A stretch of DNA of 64,000 bases. Origin: Balneolaceae bacterium (GTDB taxonomy: Bacteria; Bacteroidota; Rhodothermia; Balneolales; Balneolaceae). The notes below the pieces were generated by a model, which made no database searches, was not told the DNA's origin, and saw only the letters and a program-made list of their open reading frames with translations. A program made the position numbers and the translations under genes. The stretch is taken from assembly GCA_034521445.1 (NCBI GenBank), contig JAXHMM010000006.1, positions 434,001 to 498,000 on the forward strand, in the 5' to 3' direction. How positions within the stretch are numbered: position 1 is the first letter of the stretch; each line of letters opens with the position of its first letter. Of this stretch, positions 18,189 to 29,059 are shown piece after piece.

Positions 18189-18742
18189 GTGAAAAAAGCC
18201 AAAATTATGTCGGCCGAGGAGCTGAATCGCACCTACCTGCGATTCGCCCACCAGTTCCTTGAACCGCACGACGACCCCTCCAGGCTGGCCATCATCGGCA
18301 TGCAGACCCGGGGTGTGCCCATTGCCAAACGCGTGCTGTCCCACCTGCAGGAGTCCTTCGGAGTGCGTCCCGACTTCGGAATACTCGACGTGACCTTCTA
18401 CCGGGACGATTTTCGGAGCAAGCTCAAGATGCCCGGCGTGAAGGTCACCGAGATCCCCTTCGACCTCTACGACCGCGACATCGTGCTGGTGGACGATGTG
18501 CTCTTTACGGGTCGAACGGTGCGTTCGGCCATGGATGCCGTCATGGATTACGGGCGTCCCAACAGCATTCGTTTCTGTTGCATGGTGGACAGGGGCACCG
18601 CCAGCTTCCCATCTCGGCCGACTACGTGGGAATCCGCGTTCCCACCCACACCAACGAGGAGGTGCGTGTGAGGGTCCGTGAACTGGACGGGGAGGATGCC
18701 GTCTATGTTGTTGAAAACGCACAGGAGGAGTCCCATGGCTGA
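18189..18742 (+). CDS. pyrR: PyrR, pyrimidine regulator / uracil phosphoribosyltransferase (frameshifted)
   Basis: About 184 residues. Start GTG at 18189 (V-KKAKIMSAEELNRTYLRFA). The PRPP-binding loop DIVLVDDVLFTGRTVRSA is typical, as are GMQTRGVPIAKR and LDVTFYRDD. One shift near 18600 moves the C-terminus (ISADYVGIRVPTHTNEEVRV, ending ENAQEESHG) to another frame, which is normal PyrR sequence. PyrR binds pyr mRNA to control attenuation in Gram-positives and has UPRTase activity. No attenuator hairpin was found here. It overlaps pyrB by 8 bases. Confidence 0.9.
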
Positions 18743-19694
18743 AAATTCCTCGCCTGCGCAGGACTATCTTTTCGAGCAGCCCCACCTGCTGGGGCTGGCC
18801 GATTACAGCCGGGAGGACATTCTGTATGTGCTCGACCAGGCGAAGTATTTTCGCGAGATCCTGGATCGGCCGGTGCCCAAGGTGCCCACCCTGCGCGACA
18901 AGACCATCGTAAATCTCTTCTACGAGAACAGCACGCGCACGCGCCTCTCCTTCGAGCTGGCCCAGAAGAGAATGGGAGCCGACGTGGTGAACTTTTCCAC
19001 GGGGGGATCCAGCGTGAAGAAGGGGGAGTCGCTCAAGGACACCATACGCAATATCTCCTCCATGAAAATTGACATGGTGGTGGTGCGGCACCAGAGCCCG
19101 GGTGTGCCTCATTTCCTCACGAGGGTGGTCGACGCCACCATCATCAACGCCGGCGACGGGGCTCACGAGCATCCCACGCAGGCGCTGCTCGACATGTTCA
19201 CCATGCGCCAGGTGCGTGCCGATCTCGAAAACCGGCATGTCGCCATCATCGGAGACATTGCCCACAGCCGGGTGGTTCGCTCCAACATCATCGGCCTGCG
19301 CAAACTGGGAGCCGAGGTCACCGTATGTGGTCCCCCGACCTTCATGCCGGTATACGTGGAGGATCTGGGCGTGAACGTCTCCCACAACCTGGAGGACACC
19401 CTCTCGCGCTGCGACATCGCCATGGCACTACGCATCCAGCTGGAGCGGCAGGAAGGTCAGACCGGGCTTTTCCCCAGCATACGCGAATATCACGAGCTTT
19501 TCGGCATCAAGCGCACGCACCTGGAGCGCTACCCCGATTTTACGGTCATGCACCCGGGCCCGGTCAACCGCGGGGTGGAGCTGGAGAGTGAGGTGGCCGA
19601 CAGCGACCGCTCCATCATTCTCAGCCAGGTTACCAACGGGGTGGCCGTGCGCATGGCCGTGCTCTACCTGCTCAGCGGGGGCACGCGCATCTAG
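18735..19694 (+). CDS. pyrB: PyrB, aspartate carbamoyltransferase catalytic subunit
   Basis: 319 residues. It makes carbamoyl-aspartate from carbamoyl phosphate and aspartate, the committed step of pyrimidine synthesis in the cytoplasm. Carbamoyl-phosphate site FYENSTRTRLSFE, catalytic GDGAHEHPTQALLD, and aspartate-binding MHPGPVNRGVE are all present. The start ATG lies inside the end of pyrR, with AGGAGG nine bases upstream. No pyrI or pyrC follows; the gene converges on a DMT transporter with a 4-base overlap. Confidence 0.97.
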   Translation: MAENSSPAQDYLFEQPHLLGLADYSREDILYVLDQAKYFREILDRPVPKVPTLRDKTIVNLFYENSTRTRLSFELAQKRMGADVVNFSTGGSSVKKGESLKDTIRNISSMKIDMVVVRHQSPGVPHFLTRVVDATIINAGDGAHEHPTQALLDMFTMRQVRADLENRHVAIIGDIAHSRVVRSNIIGLRKLGAEVTVCGPPTFMPVYVEDLGVNVSHNLEDTLSRCDIAMALRIQLERQEGQTGLFPSIREYHELFGIKRTHLERYPDFTVMHPGPVNRGVELESEVADSDRSIILSQVTNGVAVRMAVLYLLSGGTRI

Positions 19695-20584
19695 CGTTTC
19701 CGGGACTTTTTCCAGCGGGCCAGTACGATGCCGCAGATGACCAGGGCCGAGCCGGCGTACTGAAACGTGGTCAGCCGCTCGCCCAGAAGAAGCACCCCGA
19801 AAAGCAGTCCCATAACCGGCACAAGGTTCTGGTAGGTGGAGGTATGCACCGCGCCCACGGTCTGTATGCCGTAGTTCCACACCACGTAGGCCGCGCCGAT
19901 GGAGAGGAGTCCGCTGTAGACCACCCCGCCCCAGGCCGCTGCGGGCACAGCGGCCCATTCGATACGCAGGATGCCGGGAAGACCGGCGACCATCAAGGCC
20001 ACGCATCCCACCGAGGTGACGATCACCGAAAACTGAATGGGCGTATAGCGTTCCAGGAAGGGCTTGGACATCATGGTAAAGGCGCCCCAGACCATGGCCG
20101 CCAGGATGATGATCAGGTCGCCGGTGAAGGTATCCGACCCCAGGCTGAGTTCGTTCTCCCCGCCCGACAGGATGAAGACGATGCCCCCGAAGGCGAAAAG
20201 CACGCCCATGCCCTTGACCAGGTTCATGCGTTCGGTGCCCGCAAGGTGTGAGAAGAGGGCCACCCAGACAGGGATGGTGCCAAGCATGACCGCCGCGTTC
20301 GCCGAAAGGGTGAAATCGATGCCTACGATAAAGAGGCCCTGGTAGAGCAGGTTGCCCATCAGTCCCATGCCCAGCAGCGGCAGCCAATCCTTGCGGGGCA
20401 CCCGCAGTTTCTGTCCTTTCCACCAGAGGGCGCCCCAGACGACAGTCGTGGCAAAGAGGAAGCGCAGACCGTTGAAAGGGAAGGGCTCCATCCACTCCAG
20501 GCTTGCCTTGATGACCGAGAAGTTGAGGGCCCAGATGAAGGCCACCATCAGCAGTGCGGATTCGACCAGGGTGCGTTTGCTCAC
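19691..20584 (-). CDS. DMT-superfamily (EamA) transporter
   Basis: About 297 residues with ten predicted membrane helices in two EamA repeats; the first begins LVESALLMVAFIWALNFSVIK, and the second repeat holds MVWGAFTMMSKPFLERYTP. The protein ends in a Lys/Arg tail (LARWKKSRKR), which favours a cytoplasmic C-terminus. GTG at 20584 is chosen because it precedes the first membrane helix closely; an in-frame ATG at 20662 would add a 26-residue tail unlike the family. Substrate unknown; the family exports metabolites or amino acids. Confidence 0.85.
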   Translation of the reverse strand: MSKRTLVESALLMVAFIWALNFSVIKASLEWMEPFPFNGLRFLFATTVVWGALWWKGQKLRVPRKDWLPLLGMGLMGNLLYQGLFIVGIDFTLSANAAVMLGTIPVWVALFSHLAGTERMNLVKGMGVLFAFGGIVFILSGGENELSLGSDTFTGDLIIILAAMVWGAFTMMSKPFLERYTPIQFSVIVTSVGCVALMVAGLPGILRIEWAAVPAAAWGGVVYSGLLSIGAAYVVWNYGIQTVGAVHTSTYQNLVPVMGLLFGVLLLGERLTTFQYAGSALVICGIVLARWKKSRKR

Positions 20585-20669
20585 AAAGGGCGTGGATCGG
20601 TACGTGTTTGTTGCGGCCTCAAAAGTACGGCAACAAAGGACGGGAACAAAAGATTGAAACAAAGGGTTG

Positions 20670-20700
20670 TTGACCTTCGTACGGCAATATCTTAATTTCG
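20670..20700 (+). promoter_or_regulatory. Bacteroidetes-type promoter of the efflux operon
   Basis: TTG at 20670-20672 and TAATTTCG at 20693-20700 with 20 bases between resemble the TTG / TAnnTTTG promoter of Bacteroidetes-like bacteria. It is directly followed by the palindrome at 20710-20722. Confidence 0.5.
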
Positions 20701-20709
20701 GTCACTTTA

Positions 20710-20722
20710 TGACTGACAGTCA
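20710..20722. promoter_or_regulatory. Probable TetR operator palindrome
   Basis: Perfect 13-base palindrome TGACTGACAGTCA, flanked by further GTCAC/GTGAC halves, between the promoter and the tetR start. Position and symmetry suggest self-repression by the adjacent TetR protein and control of the whole efflux operon. Confidence 0.65.
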
Positions 20723-20746
20723 CTTTTAGGGAATACCAGGCCACCC

Positions 20747-21409
20747 ATGGGAACCGAAGAACGCAAAATGCGTGAGAAGGAACGCCGCCGCGACCAGATC
20801 CTGGACGCGGCCGAGCGTGTTATCTTTTCCCAGGGGCTTGACCAGTCGACCATGGAAGAGATCGCCGAGGAGGCCGAACTGAGCAAGGGTACCCTCTACC
20901 TCTACTTCCGGAACAAAAAGGAGCTCTACCTGGGCATCTGCGAACGCGGTTCCAACCTGCTCAACGGGCGGTTGGCCAAGGTGTTTGCCGCCGAACGGTC
21001 CGGCCTGGAAATGGTACGGGAACTGGGCGAGGTATACCTTCGCTTCGTTCGTGAAAACCCCCATTATTTCACTGCTTTCATGCATTATGAGTCGAGCATG
21101 AACCTGGAGGAGCTCCAGGAGAGTGAGATGGTGGCCACCTGCGAAAAGAACGTACGCGAGGCGATGACCTTTATCATCCGCGCCCTGCAGATCGGCATGC
21201 AGGACGGCACCATCGACGATGCGGTGGAGCCCCGGGAACTGGCTGTCATTATCTGGGGAAGCACCAAGGGACTGGTACAGATTTCGCACATGAAAGAGCA
21301 GGGCCACCATTTCAAGATGATGGATGAGATGGACCTGAACGTCGATTCCATATACGAGAATTACCTGAACCTGATCGGGCGGGCCATCGCGGCCGGTACC
21401 GGGAGGTGA
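20747..21409 (+). CDS. TetR/AcrR-family transcriptional regulator
   Basis: 220 residues. The N-terminal helix-turn-helix (RRDQILDAAERVIFSQGL, then MEEIAEEAELSKGTLYLYF) is the standard TetR DNA-binding domain; the rest is the helical ligand-binding and dimer domain. It is the first gene of an efflux operon (TolC, adaptor, RND pump) and probably represses it by binding the palindrome 25 bases upstream of its start. The inducer is unknown. Intact. Confidence 0.93.
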   Translation: MGTEERKMREKERRRDQILDAAERVIFSQGLDQSTMEEIAEEAELSKGTLYLYFRNKKELYLGICERGSNLLNGRLAKVFAAERSGLEMVRELGEVYLRFVRENPHYFTAFMHYESSMNLEELQESEMVATCEKNVREAMTFIIRALQIGMQDGTIDDAVEPRELAVIIWGSTKGLVQISHMKEQGHHFKMMDEMDLNVDSIYENYLNLIGRAIAAGTGR

Positions 21410-21471
21410 CCGGTGGTCATTAATGGTGCAACCGCGTAATCACACGATATTTGAACACGGGAAAAAGCAAG

Positions 21472-22959
21472 ATGAAACAGCCAAAGATCACGAAGGCCCG
21501 CAAAGCGCTTGTTGCGGCGGCCCTGCTGCTGGGCATGACGGGATGGAGTGCCACCGGCAGTACCGCCCGGGCGCAGACGCACGCCTCCCCCGATTCCACA
21601 CTCACCCTTTCACAGGCCATCCAGGTGGCCCTGGCCAACAACCACCAGATCAAACGCTCCCTGCTGTCCCTTGAGGATGCAGACGAGCAGGTGCGGATGG
21701 CCTGGAGCGAGGTACTTCCCGACATTTCGGGCTCGGCCTCCTATTCGCGGAACATCGAACTTCCGGTCTTTTTCTTTCCCCAGGACCCATCCGATCCCAA
21801 TTCGCCGCTGCGCGCCATCCAAGCCGGGGAGGATAACAACTGGAACGCCGGCCTCAGCGTCGAACAGACGCTTTTCAGGGGCGAAGCCTTTGTGGGAATC
21901 GGCACCTCGCAGCTCTACAAGGAAGCACAGGCCGAAGGGGTGCGGGCCACAACCCAGCAGATCGTCACCGATACCCGGCTCGCCTACTATGATGTACTGA
22001 TAGCTGAGGAGCGGCTCCGCCTGCAGCACGAAACGGTGAGCCGGCTGCGCGAGAATCTGCGCGAGAACCGTGCGCGCCGTGAAGCCGGACTGGTGGACTC
22101 CTACCAGGTCCTCCAGGTGGAGGTCCAGCTTGGCAATCAGGAGCCGCAGCTCACACAGGCCCGGTACGAGGTCCGCCAGGCCTACCGCAGACTCAAGATG
22201 GTATTGGGCGTTCCCCTGGATCTTTCGCTTTCGGTCACGGGCGACCTGGGTTCCTACACCATCCGGTCGGACCAGGCGGGGACCGCCGAGAACCGCCACC
22301 TCAAGGAAGTCGATACCATCACTCCCTATCGCTACCAGGGCGGGGGCATGGAACGTGAAGCGGTGACCGACATGCGTGGCGACATTCGCGTGCTGGAAAC
22401 GCAGAACGACCTGAAAGGCAAGGAGATCCGGGCCATCAAAAGCCGATTCCTTCCCTCGCTGACCGCCCGATACAACCTGGGCTGGCGGGCCGAGGAGCCG
22501 GGTTCGCCCACCTTCTTCGGCAAAGACCGGAACCGCGTGCGCACCCAGAGCCTGATGCTCAGCCTGAGCGTGCCCATTTTCGAGGGCTTCGGACGTATGG
22601 CCAGCCTCAACATGGCACGCATAGAAAAGAGGGACCTGGAGATTCAGCGTGAGCAGGTCATTCGTCAGGCCACCAGCGAAATTCAATCGGCCCGTGAGTC
22701 CCTTGACCAGGCTATAGAGACGGCGCCTGCCCGCCGCAAGGCCCTGGACCAGGCCAGGGAAGGATACCAGCGCGCGACAGCTCGCCTGGAAAACGGGCTG
22801 GGATCCCAGCTTGACGTCATAGAGGCGGAGTTTCAGCTGCGCCAGGCCGAGGTCAATTACGCCTCCATGGTCTATCGTTATCTGACCGCCAAGGCGCGCT
22901 ACGATCTTGCCCTCGGCATGGTTCCGTACGTGGACAGCGAGGCCCCCGAACGTGAATAA
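21472..22959 (+). CDS. TolC-family outer-membrane efflux protein
   Basis: About 495 residues with a signal peptide (KALVAAALLLGMTGWSATGS). The two outer-membrane-efflux-protein repeats are visible, starting TLTLSQAIQVALANNHQIKR and later SLMLSLSVPIFEGFGRMA, plus the helical GYQRATARLENGLGSQLDVI near the end. The ATG at 21472 (MKQPKITKARK) is preferred to 21451 since the signal follows closely. It forms the outer duct for the RND pump encoded downstream. Intact. Confidence 0.93.
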   Translation: MKQPKITKARKALVAAALLLGMTGWSATGSTARAQTHASPDSTLTLSQAIQVALANNHQIKRSLLSLEDADEQVRMAWSEVLPDISGSASYSRNIELPVFFFPQDPSDPNSPLRAIQAGEDNNWNAGLSVEQTLFRGEAFVGIGTSQLYKEAQAEGVRATTQQIVTDTRLAYYDVLIAEERLRLQHETVSRLRENLRENRARREAGLVDSYQVLQVEVQLGNQEPQLTQARYEVRQAYRRLKMVLGVPLDLSLSVTGDLGSYTIRSDQAGTAENRHLKEVDTITPYRYQGGGMEREAVTDMRGDIRVLETQNDLKGKEIRAIKSRFLPSLTARYNLGWRAEEPGSPTFFGKDRNRVRTQSLMLSLSVPIFEGFGRMASLNMARIEKRDLEIQREQVIRQATSEIQSARESLDQAIETAPARRKALDQAREGYQRATARLENGLGSQLDVIEAEFQLRQAEVNYASMVYRYLTAKARYDLALGMVPYVDSEAPERE

Positions 22960-22981
22960 CATTCTACCATACTCCCATACC

Positions 22982-24066
22982 ATGAAGCACGCAACGTATT
23001 TTGTCACCGCCCTGACCCTGTTCGCCGTAATCCTGGCGGGCTGCACCCAGTCCGGGGAAACGACGCAGGAGGTGGGCGTCAAAACCGTGAACGTGGAAAC
23101 GCGGATCCTGGAGGCCGCTCCCTTTGAGCGCTACCTTCGCCTGGTGGGCACCGTGGCCTCGCGCAACGACGTGCAGGTGTCGGCCGAGGTGGGCGGGCGC
23201 ATCGAGGAGGTCTACGTGGACCGCGGCGACCGGGTGGCCCGCGGCGACCGCATCGCCAAGATCGATGACAGCCAGCTGCTGCGCGAGAAACAGCGCCTGG
23301 AGGCGGTCACCGCCCGGTCCCGCGAAAATTTCCAGCGCCTGCAGCGACTGTTCCGCCAGGACAGCGTGGGATCGGAAATGGAGTACCTGAACGCCATGTA
23401 CACCTACGAGCAGAACCAGGCGGCCCTGGAGTCGGTGGAGGTGAGCCTGGAGAAAACGGATGTCAGCGCCCCCTTTGACGCCAGCGTGGAGAATATTTTC
23501 CTGGAGCGGGGAGAAATGGCCAGCCCCGGCACACCGCTGGTGAGGCTCATAGGGTTCGATCGGCTGAAGGTGATCGCCGGCGTGCCCTCCCGCTTCGCCG
23601 ACGTGGTGCAGCAGGGCGATCGCGTGCAGGTCTGGTTCGACTACCAGAGTTCCGACACCCTCGATCTCCCCATCGCATTTGTAGGCCAGAGTATCGATCC
23701 CGATGCGCGCACGTTCCGCATCGAGGTTAACCTGCCGGCCGGGAGCCCCGCCCACAAGGTGGACATGGTGGCCAACCTGAAATTGCGGACCTTGCGGCGC
23801 GACAGTGTACTGTCGGTGGGCGAGGAGTTTGTGTACGAGCAGCGGGGAGCTACGTGGTCTACACCCTGGGTACCGACGATCAGGGCGAGACGGTCGCGCG
23901 CATGCGCCCCGTACGCCTGGGTGAATCATTCGAGAACCGCGTAATTCTTGAAAGCGGCGTCGAACCGGGCGATGAGCTGATCACTGTGGGGTCCTCCTTC
24001 CTGCAGGAGGGCATGCGCGTGAGCGTGGTCGAGCAGGCCGAAACCTCGATGGCCAGCCAGAATTAG
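22982..24066 (+). CDS. RND efflux periplasmic adaptor lipoprotein (frameshifted)
   Basis: Membrane-fusion protein of the HlyD/AcrA type, about 361 residues, linking the RND pump to TolC. It has a lipobox LAGC after a hydrophobic N-terminus, so it is probably anchored to the inner membrane. The barrel-sandwich halves (VQVSAEVGGRIEEVYVDRGD and VSAPFDASVENIFLERGEMA) flank a helical hairpin. One shift near 23855 puts the last 70 residues (YTLGTDDQGETVARMRPVRL onward) in another frame. The stop precedes the pump start by 28 bases. Confidence 0.92.
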
Positions 24067-24094
24067 GATGTAGCATATCACAACCCATTGTCCC

Positions 24095-27000
24095 ATGAGC
24101 CAATCCACAGACCATACCAACGGGGGACCCCGCGACGGAGTGCAGGGTAAGGGAGCCGCCGCCCAGAAGAGTTCGGACTCACCTCCTTTTCTATCGATAA
24201 CCGCATCAGCGTGCTGGTCATTATCCTGCTGGTAGCGGTTTTTGGCATCAACTCCTACGTCAATCTTCCGAAGGAGTCTTCCCGGACATCACCGTACCCA
24301 ATATCCTGGTGATCACCACCTACCCGGGCGTGTCGCCGGAGGACATGGAGAGCCTCGTCACGCGTCCCCTCGAGGACGAGCTGGCCGGCATTTCCGATAT
24401 CAAGGAGATGACCTCATCCACCCTCGAGGGCTATTCCAACATCACCCTGGAATTCGAGTCGGACCTCGACATCGACGAGGCCCTGCAGAAGGTGCGTGAG
24501 AAGGTGGATCTGGCCAAGCCGGAGCTGCCTTCGGAGGCCGAAGATCCCATAATCCAGGAGATCAACCTCTCGGAATTTCCCATCATGCAGGTCAACGTAT
24601 CCGGGCAATACGACCTGGTGCGACTCAAGGAGATTGCCGAAGACCTGCAGGACCGCATCGAGGCCATTCCCTCCGTTCTGGAGGTGAACCTGGCCGGTGG
24701 ACTCGAGCGAGAGGTGAAGGTGGATGTAAACCTGCCCCGCCTGAAGTACTACGGGCTCACCTTCGGCGATGTGATTGCCGCCATCCAGGCCGAAAATGTG
24801 ACCGTGCCCGGCGGCTCCATCGATGTGGGCAACAAGAAATTCCTGTTGCGGGTGCCGGGCGAATACGACACGGTGCAGCCCATAGAGGATATCGTAGTGG
24901 ACGCCCCGGACGACAAACCCATCTACGTGCGCGACCTGGCCGAGGTGGAGTTCGGCTTCAAGGAACGCGCCACCTGCGCCGAGCTGGAGAACGACCCCGT
25001 CATCACACTCTCGGTGGTCAAGCGCAGCGGGGAGAACATCCTGGAGACCTCCCGCGCGGTCAAGCAGATCCTGGACGAGGCCCTGCCGTCCCTGCCGCCC
25101 ACGACCAACTTTGAGATCACCTCCGACCAGAGCAAGGACATCAACTCCATGGTGAGCAGCCTGGAGAACAACATCATCAGTGGGCTGCTGCTGGTGATCG
25201 GCATCCTGCTCTTCTTCCTGGGCATTCGCAACGCCTCCTTCGTAGGGGTGGCCATTCCCCTCTCGATGTTTCTCTCTTTTATCGTGCTGAGCGTCCTGGG
25301 GCAGACCATGAATATGATTGTGCTTTTTTCGCTCATCCTGGCCCTGGGCATGCTCGTGGACAACGCCATTGTCGTGGTGGAGAACATATACCGCTACCTG
25401 GAGGAGGGCTTTGATAACTTCGAAGCCGCCAAAAAGGGCACCGCCGAAGTGGCCGTGCCCATTATCACCGGCACGCTGACCACCCTCGCCGCCTTCACCC
25501 CGCTGCTGTTCTGGCCGGGCGTGGTCGGGGAGTTCATGGGTTTCCTGCCGCTAACCCTCATCGTCACGCTCAGCAGCTCCCTCTTCGTGGCGCTGGTAAT
25601 CAACCCGGTGCTTTGCGCACTTTTCATGACGGTGGACTACACCGAGGACGGAAGCAAGCTTTCCATGACACGCAGGGGGCGCATCTTCATCGCCGCCGTT
25701 GCGGGCCTCTTCCTGGCCGGCATGCTGCTCAGCAGCTTTCTCACCTGGAGCATGCTCATCGTGGCTGCCGGACTGCTCTGGCTGTCCTACCGCTATGTAC
25801 TGAACCCCATCGGCATCTGGTGGCAGCGGAAGGGACTCCCCCGGGTGCTGGCACACTACGAACGCGCGTTGCGCTGGTCGCTGGACCACGGCAAGAGCAT
25901 CGTGGGCATCTCCGTGCTGGTGTTGCTGTCCAGCTTCGTGGTTTTTGGCATGTTCAACCCCGGCGTAGAGTATTTCCCGGAAGACATCCCCCCGGCGCGG
26001 GTCTACGTGCAGGTGGAAGCGCCTGTGGGCACCAACGTTGAGTTCACCAAGTCGGTGGTGGACCGGCTGGAGAACAAGATCCCCGAAATCCCCAACGGCG
26101 ATGATATCGAGACGTTCCTGAGCACCTCTGGATCGGCCATTTCCGCCAATCCCATGGGGGATGGGGGCAACTCCTCCCACCTGGGCACCATCGTGCTCAA
26201 TTTCGTGGACTACCAGCAGCGGGAGGGTACCAGCTTCCAGACCATGGAATATGTCCGCAGCAACTTCAGCCGCGGCATCGCGGGAGCCAACGTAACGGTG
26301 GAGGAGGAACAGGGAGGTCCCCCGTCGGGACCGCCCATCAACCTGGAGATCTCCGGAAGCGACATCGCGGTGCTGGAGCGCATATCCGGGGAAATCCTGA
26401 GCATCATCGAAAACGACCCGGTCTACAGCAAACTGGACGGCCTGGAGACCGATATGCCGGAGGCGCGTCCCGAAGTGCGCGTGAACGTGGACCGGGAAAA
26501 GGCGGCCATGTACGGACTTTCCACGCAGATCATCGGCAATACCGTGCGCCAGGCCGTCAACGGGGTGGAGGCCTCCCAGTACCGCGACGGCAAGGACGAA
26601 TACGACATCACCGTGCGGCTGGCCGAACAGTACCGGCGTGACCTGAGCACCCTGCAGGATCTTACCCTGGTGGAGGAGGGCCGCCAGATTCCCCTTTCCA
26701 GCGTAGCCACGTGGGAGATCACCGAAGGACTGGGAGGCATCAATCATGTGGATCAGGAGCGGGTGATCACCGTATCCGCCCAGGTCCGTTCCGGTTACAA
26801 CGCCAACGCCGTGCTGGGCGAGGTGCAGGGTGTGGTGGGCGACTACCTGGACAGCGAGATTCCGGACGGCTACCGCACAAGCTGGACCGGCCAGCAGGAA
26901 GACCAGCAGGAAGCCATGGAGTTCCTCTCCGGGGCGTTTGTGATCGCCCTCTTCCTGATTGCCTTCATTCTCATCTCGCAGTTCAACTCCGTCCAGCAAA

Positions 27001-27628
27001 CCCTTTATCGTCATGACCTCCGTGCTGATGTCCACCGCCGGGGTCTTTTTCGGGCTGGCCTTCTTCCAGATGCCTTTTGTGATCATCATGACCGGCATCG
27101 GGGTGATCTCCCTGGCCGGGGTGGTGGTGAACAACGCCATCGTGATGATCGACTACATTGACATTCTGCGCCGACGCGACGGCATGGAACTCTACGAGGC
27201 GCTGGTGGAGGGCGGCAAGGTGCGTTTCCGCCCCGTCATCCTCACCGCGCTGACCACCACCATGGGACTGGTTCCGCTGGCCATTGGCTTCAATCTTCGA
27301 TTTCATCACCCTGGTCAACGACCCGGCCCTCTTCTTCTCCAACATCGGGGAGTATCTCTACTGGGGAGGGGAGCAGGCCGCTTGGTGGGGGCCCATGGCC
27401 GTAGCGGTGATCAACGGGCTGATCTTTGCCACCTTCCTGACGCTGATTCTCGTGCCTGTGCTCTACTATCTCTTTGAGAAGGGTCGACGCGGCGTGAACG
27501 TCTTCTTTTACGACACGGAGAATCCGGGCATCATCAGGGAAACCGGCGTCAACGGCAACGGCGAGGCGGTTGCGGCGTCGGGGGACGGCACGGGAGACAC
27601 CACCCCGGCTCCGACAAGCCGGGACTAG
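24095..27628 (+). CDS. RND-family efflux pump, AcrB/MdtC type (frameshifted)
   Basis: About 1180 residues. Inner-membrane proton/drug antiporter. It shows the RND features in order: FPDITVPNILVITTYPGVSPE, the porter domain, membrane helices with LFSLILALGMLVDNAIVVVENI (the proton-relay Asp), a second porter domain and the C-terminal helices with GVISLAGVVVNNAIVMIDYI. Shifts near 24170, 24275, 27000 and 27290 break the frame. The C-terminus carries an unusual loop (GEYLYWGGEQAAWWGPMA) and a Gly/Thr-rich tail. Substrate unknown; the TetR-linked operon suggests toxic organic compounds. Confidence 0.93.
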
Positions 27629-27732
27629 CATCGTCGACATTCCCCGCGATGCCGGGATGAGCTCCTGGAGAAAAAACCCTATCTTCAGGCTTCCATCGCA
27701 TCACTCTGAACCCCCAATCCCCAGCAGACACG

Positions 27733-28141
27733 GTGATACAACGCATTCAATCGGTACTACTGCTGCTCGCGGCTGTCCTCAACGTGAGCGTACTATTTCA
27801 ACGCACTCTTTCAACACGCCATGAACGATCCCCAGGCCTGGGTGGGCTGGGGTTTCGCGACGCTACTGGGGATCTCGGCCCTGGGCGCATTGGGATGCAT
27901 ATTCCTGTACCGCGACCGTCCCGGCCAGATCCAATGGATTGGGCGGAGCCTGGTGGTGCAGGTAACCACCCTGGGCTACGGGTTCGGCATACTGGTCTCA
28001 CTCGGGGGTTTCGGATCCTTTCTCTGGGACGAGACGGTGGGTGTGCTGATGGTGGCCCTTGCCCTTGCGGCGCAGCTCTATGCCCGCAAGAAGGTGCGTG
28101 ACGACGAGGAGCTGGTACGCTCGATGGATCGTATCCGCTGA
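27733..28141 (+). CDS. DUF4293 membrane protein (frameshifted)
   Basis: Small membrane protein of about 136 residues with four hydrophobic segments. The start GTG at 27733 gives V-IQRIQSVLLLLAAVLNVSV, the hallmark beginning of DUF4293, a family found in Bacteroidetes-like bacteria. A shift near 27800 leads to FNALFQHAMNDPQAWVGWGF and the remaining helices. Function unknown. The stop overlaps the start of the downstream transporter (TGATG). Confidence 0.7.
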
Positions 28142-29059
28142 TGGACTCCTCGACCCATGCAAAAGTATTTGCAGCCCTGGCGGCGGGGCTGGTCTCCTTC
28201 GGATTCGCCCCCATCCTGGTCCGCCTTGCCCCGGACACCTCACCCCTGGTGCTGGTCACCTGGCGCACCACATTCGCCGTGCTGCTGCTGGCCCCCTTCT
28301 GGCTCTGGTATCGCAATCCGGCCGACCATCCTGACAAGGTGCGCGAGCGCCGCCTTATGGCCTTGTCCGGGCTCTGCCTGGGACTCCATTTTACCTTTTG
28401 GCTCTCCTCCCTCTACTACACGTCCGTGGCGTCAGCCTCCGTGCTGGTTACCATCCATCCCATCTTCATGATTGTGGTGGAACGGTTCTGGAAGGGAAGG
28501 CGGTTTCCGGTGACTACCTGGACCGGGGTTTTCCTGGCTTTCGGGGGATCGGTGATGCTGGGTATTGCCGACAGCCGGATGGAACAGGACTTTGCGAACC
28601 CTCTCTTCGGTAACGCCCTGGCCTTTGCCGCGGCCCTCATCTTTGTGGTCTACCTGCTCATTGGACGGGAAATTCGCCAGCGAAGAGCGTGGATTGACTA
28701 CGTCTTCCCGGTCTACTTTTTTGCCGCCCTCACATGCGCTGTCATTGCCCTCGGGGCGGGTGACGACCTGTCCCGCATCAGCACCGCCGGTATCTGGGCG
28801 GGGGCCGGGCTGGCCGTGGGACCCCAGATCATCGGCCACGGTTCGATGAACTACGCCGTCAAGTACGTATCACCCACCCTGCTATCCACCCTTGTGCTGG
28901 CAGAACCTCTCTTCGCCTCCTTTCTGGCCTTCCTGTTTTTTGCCGAAATGCCGCCTGTACCTTCCATCGCAGCCATGCGTGGTGACCCTGGCCGGTGTGG
29001 GTCTCTCCTGGCGTAAAAAGGCACGAAAAGCGGCCTCTGAAACGCATCCGGACGCCTGA
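28141..29059 (+). CDS. DMT-superfamily (EamA) transporter (frameshifted at the end)
   Basis: About 305 residues with ten membrane helices and two EamA domains (LVSFGFAPILVRLAPDTSP; second copy around LFGNALAFAAALIFVVYLLI). A shift near 28975 takes the last 27 residues to another frame, ending VVTLAGVGLSWRKKARKAA, the usual end with a basic cytoplasmic tail. It is a different paralogue from the transporter at 19.7 kb. Start codon overlaps the DUF4293 stop. Substrate unknown. Confidence 0.86.

Noticed and set aside
21610-23082. 490-residue minus-strand frame over tolC
   Set aside because: Antisense shadow of an intact TolC-family gene.
25551-27140. 529-residue minus-strand frame over the RND pump
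   Set aside because: Shadow frame with H/G/D-rich composition; the plus-strand pump has all family motifs.
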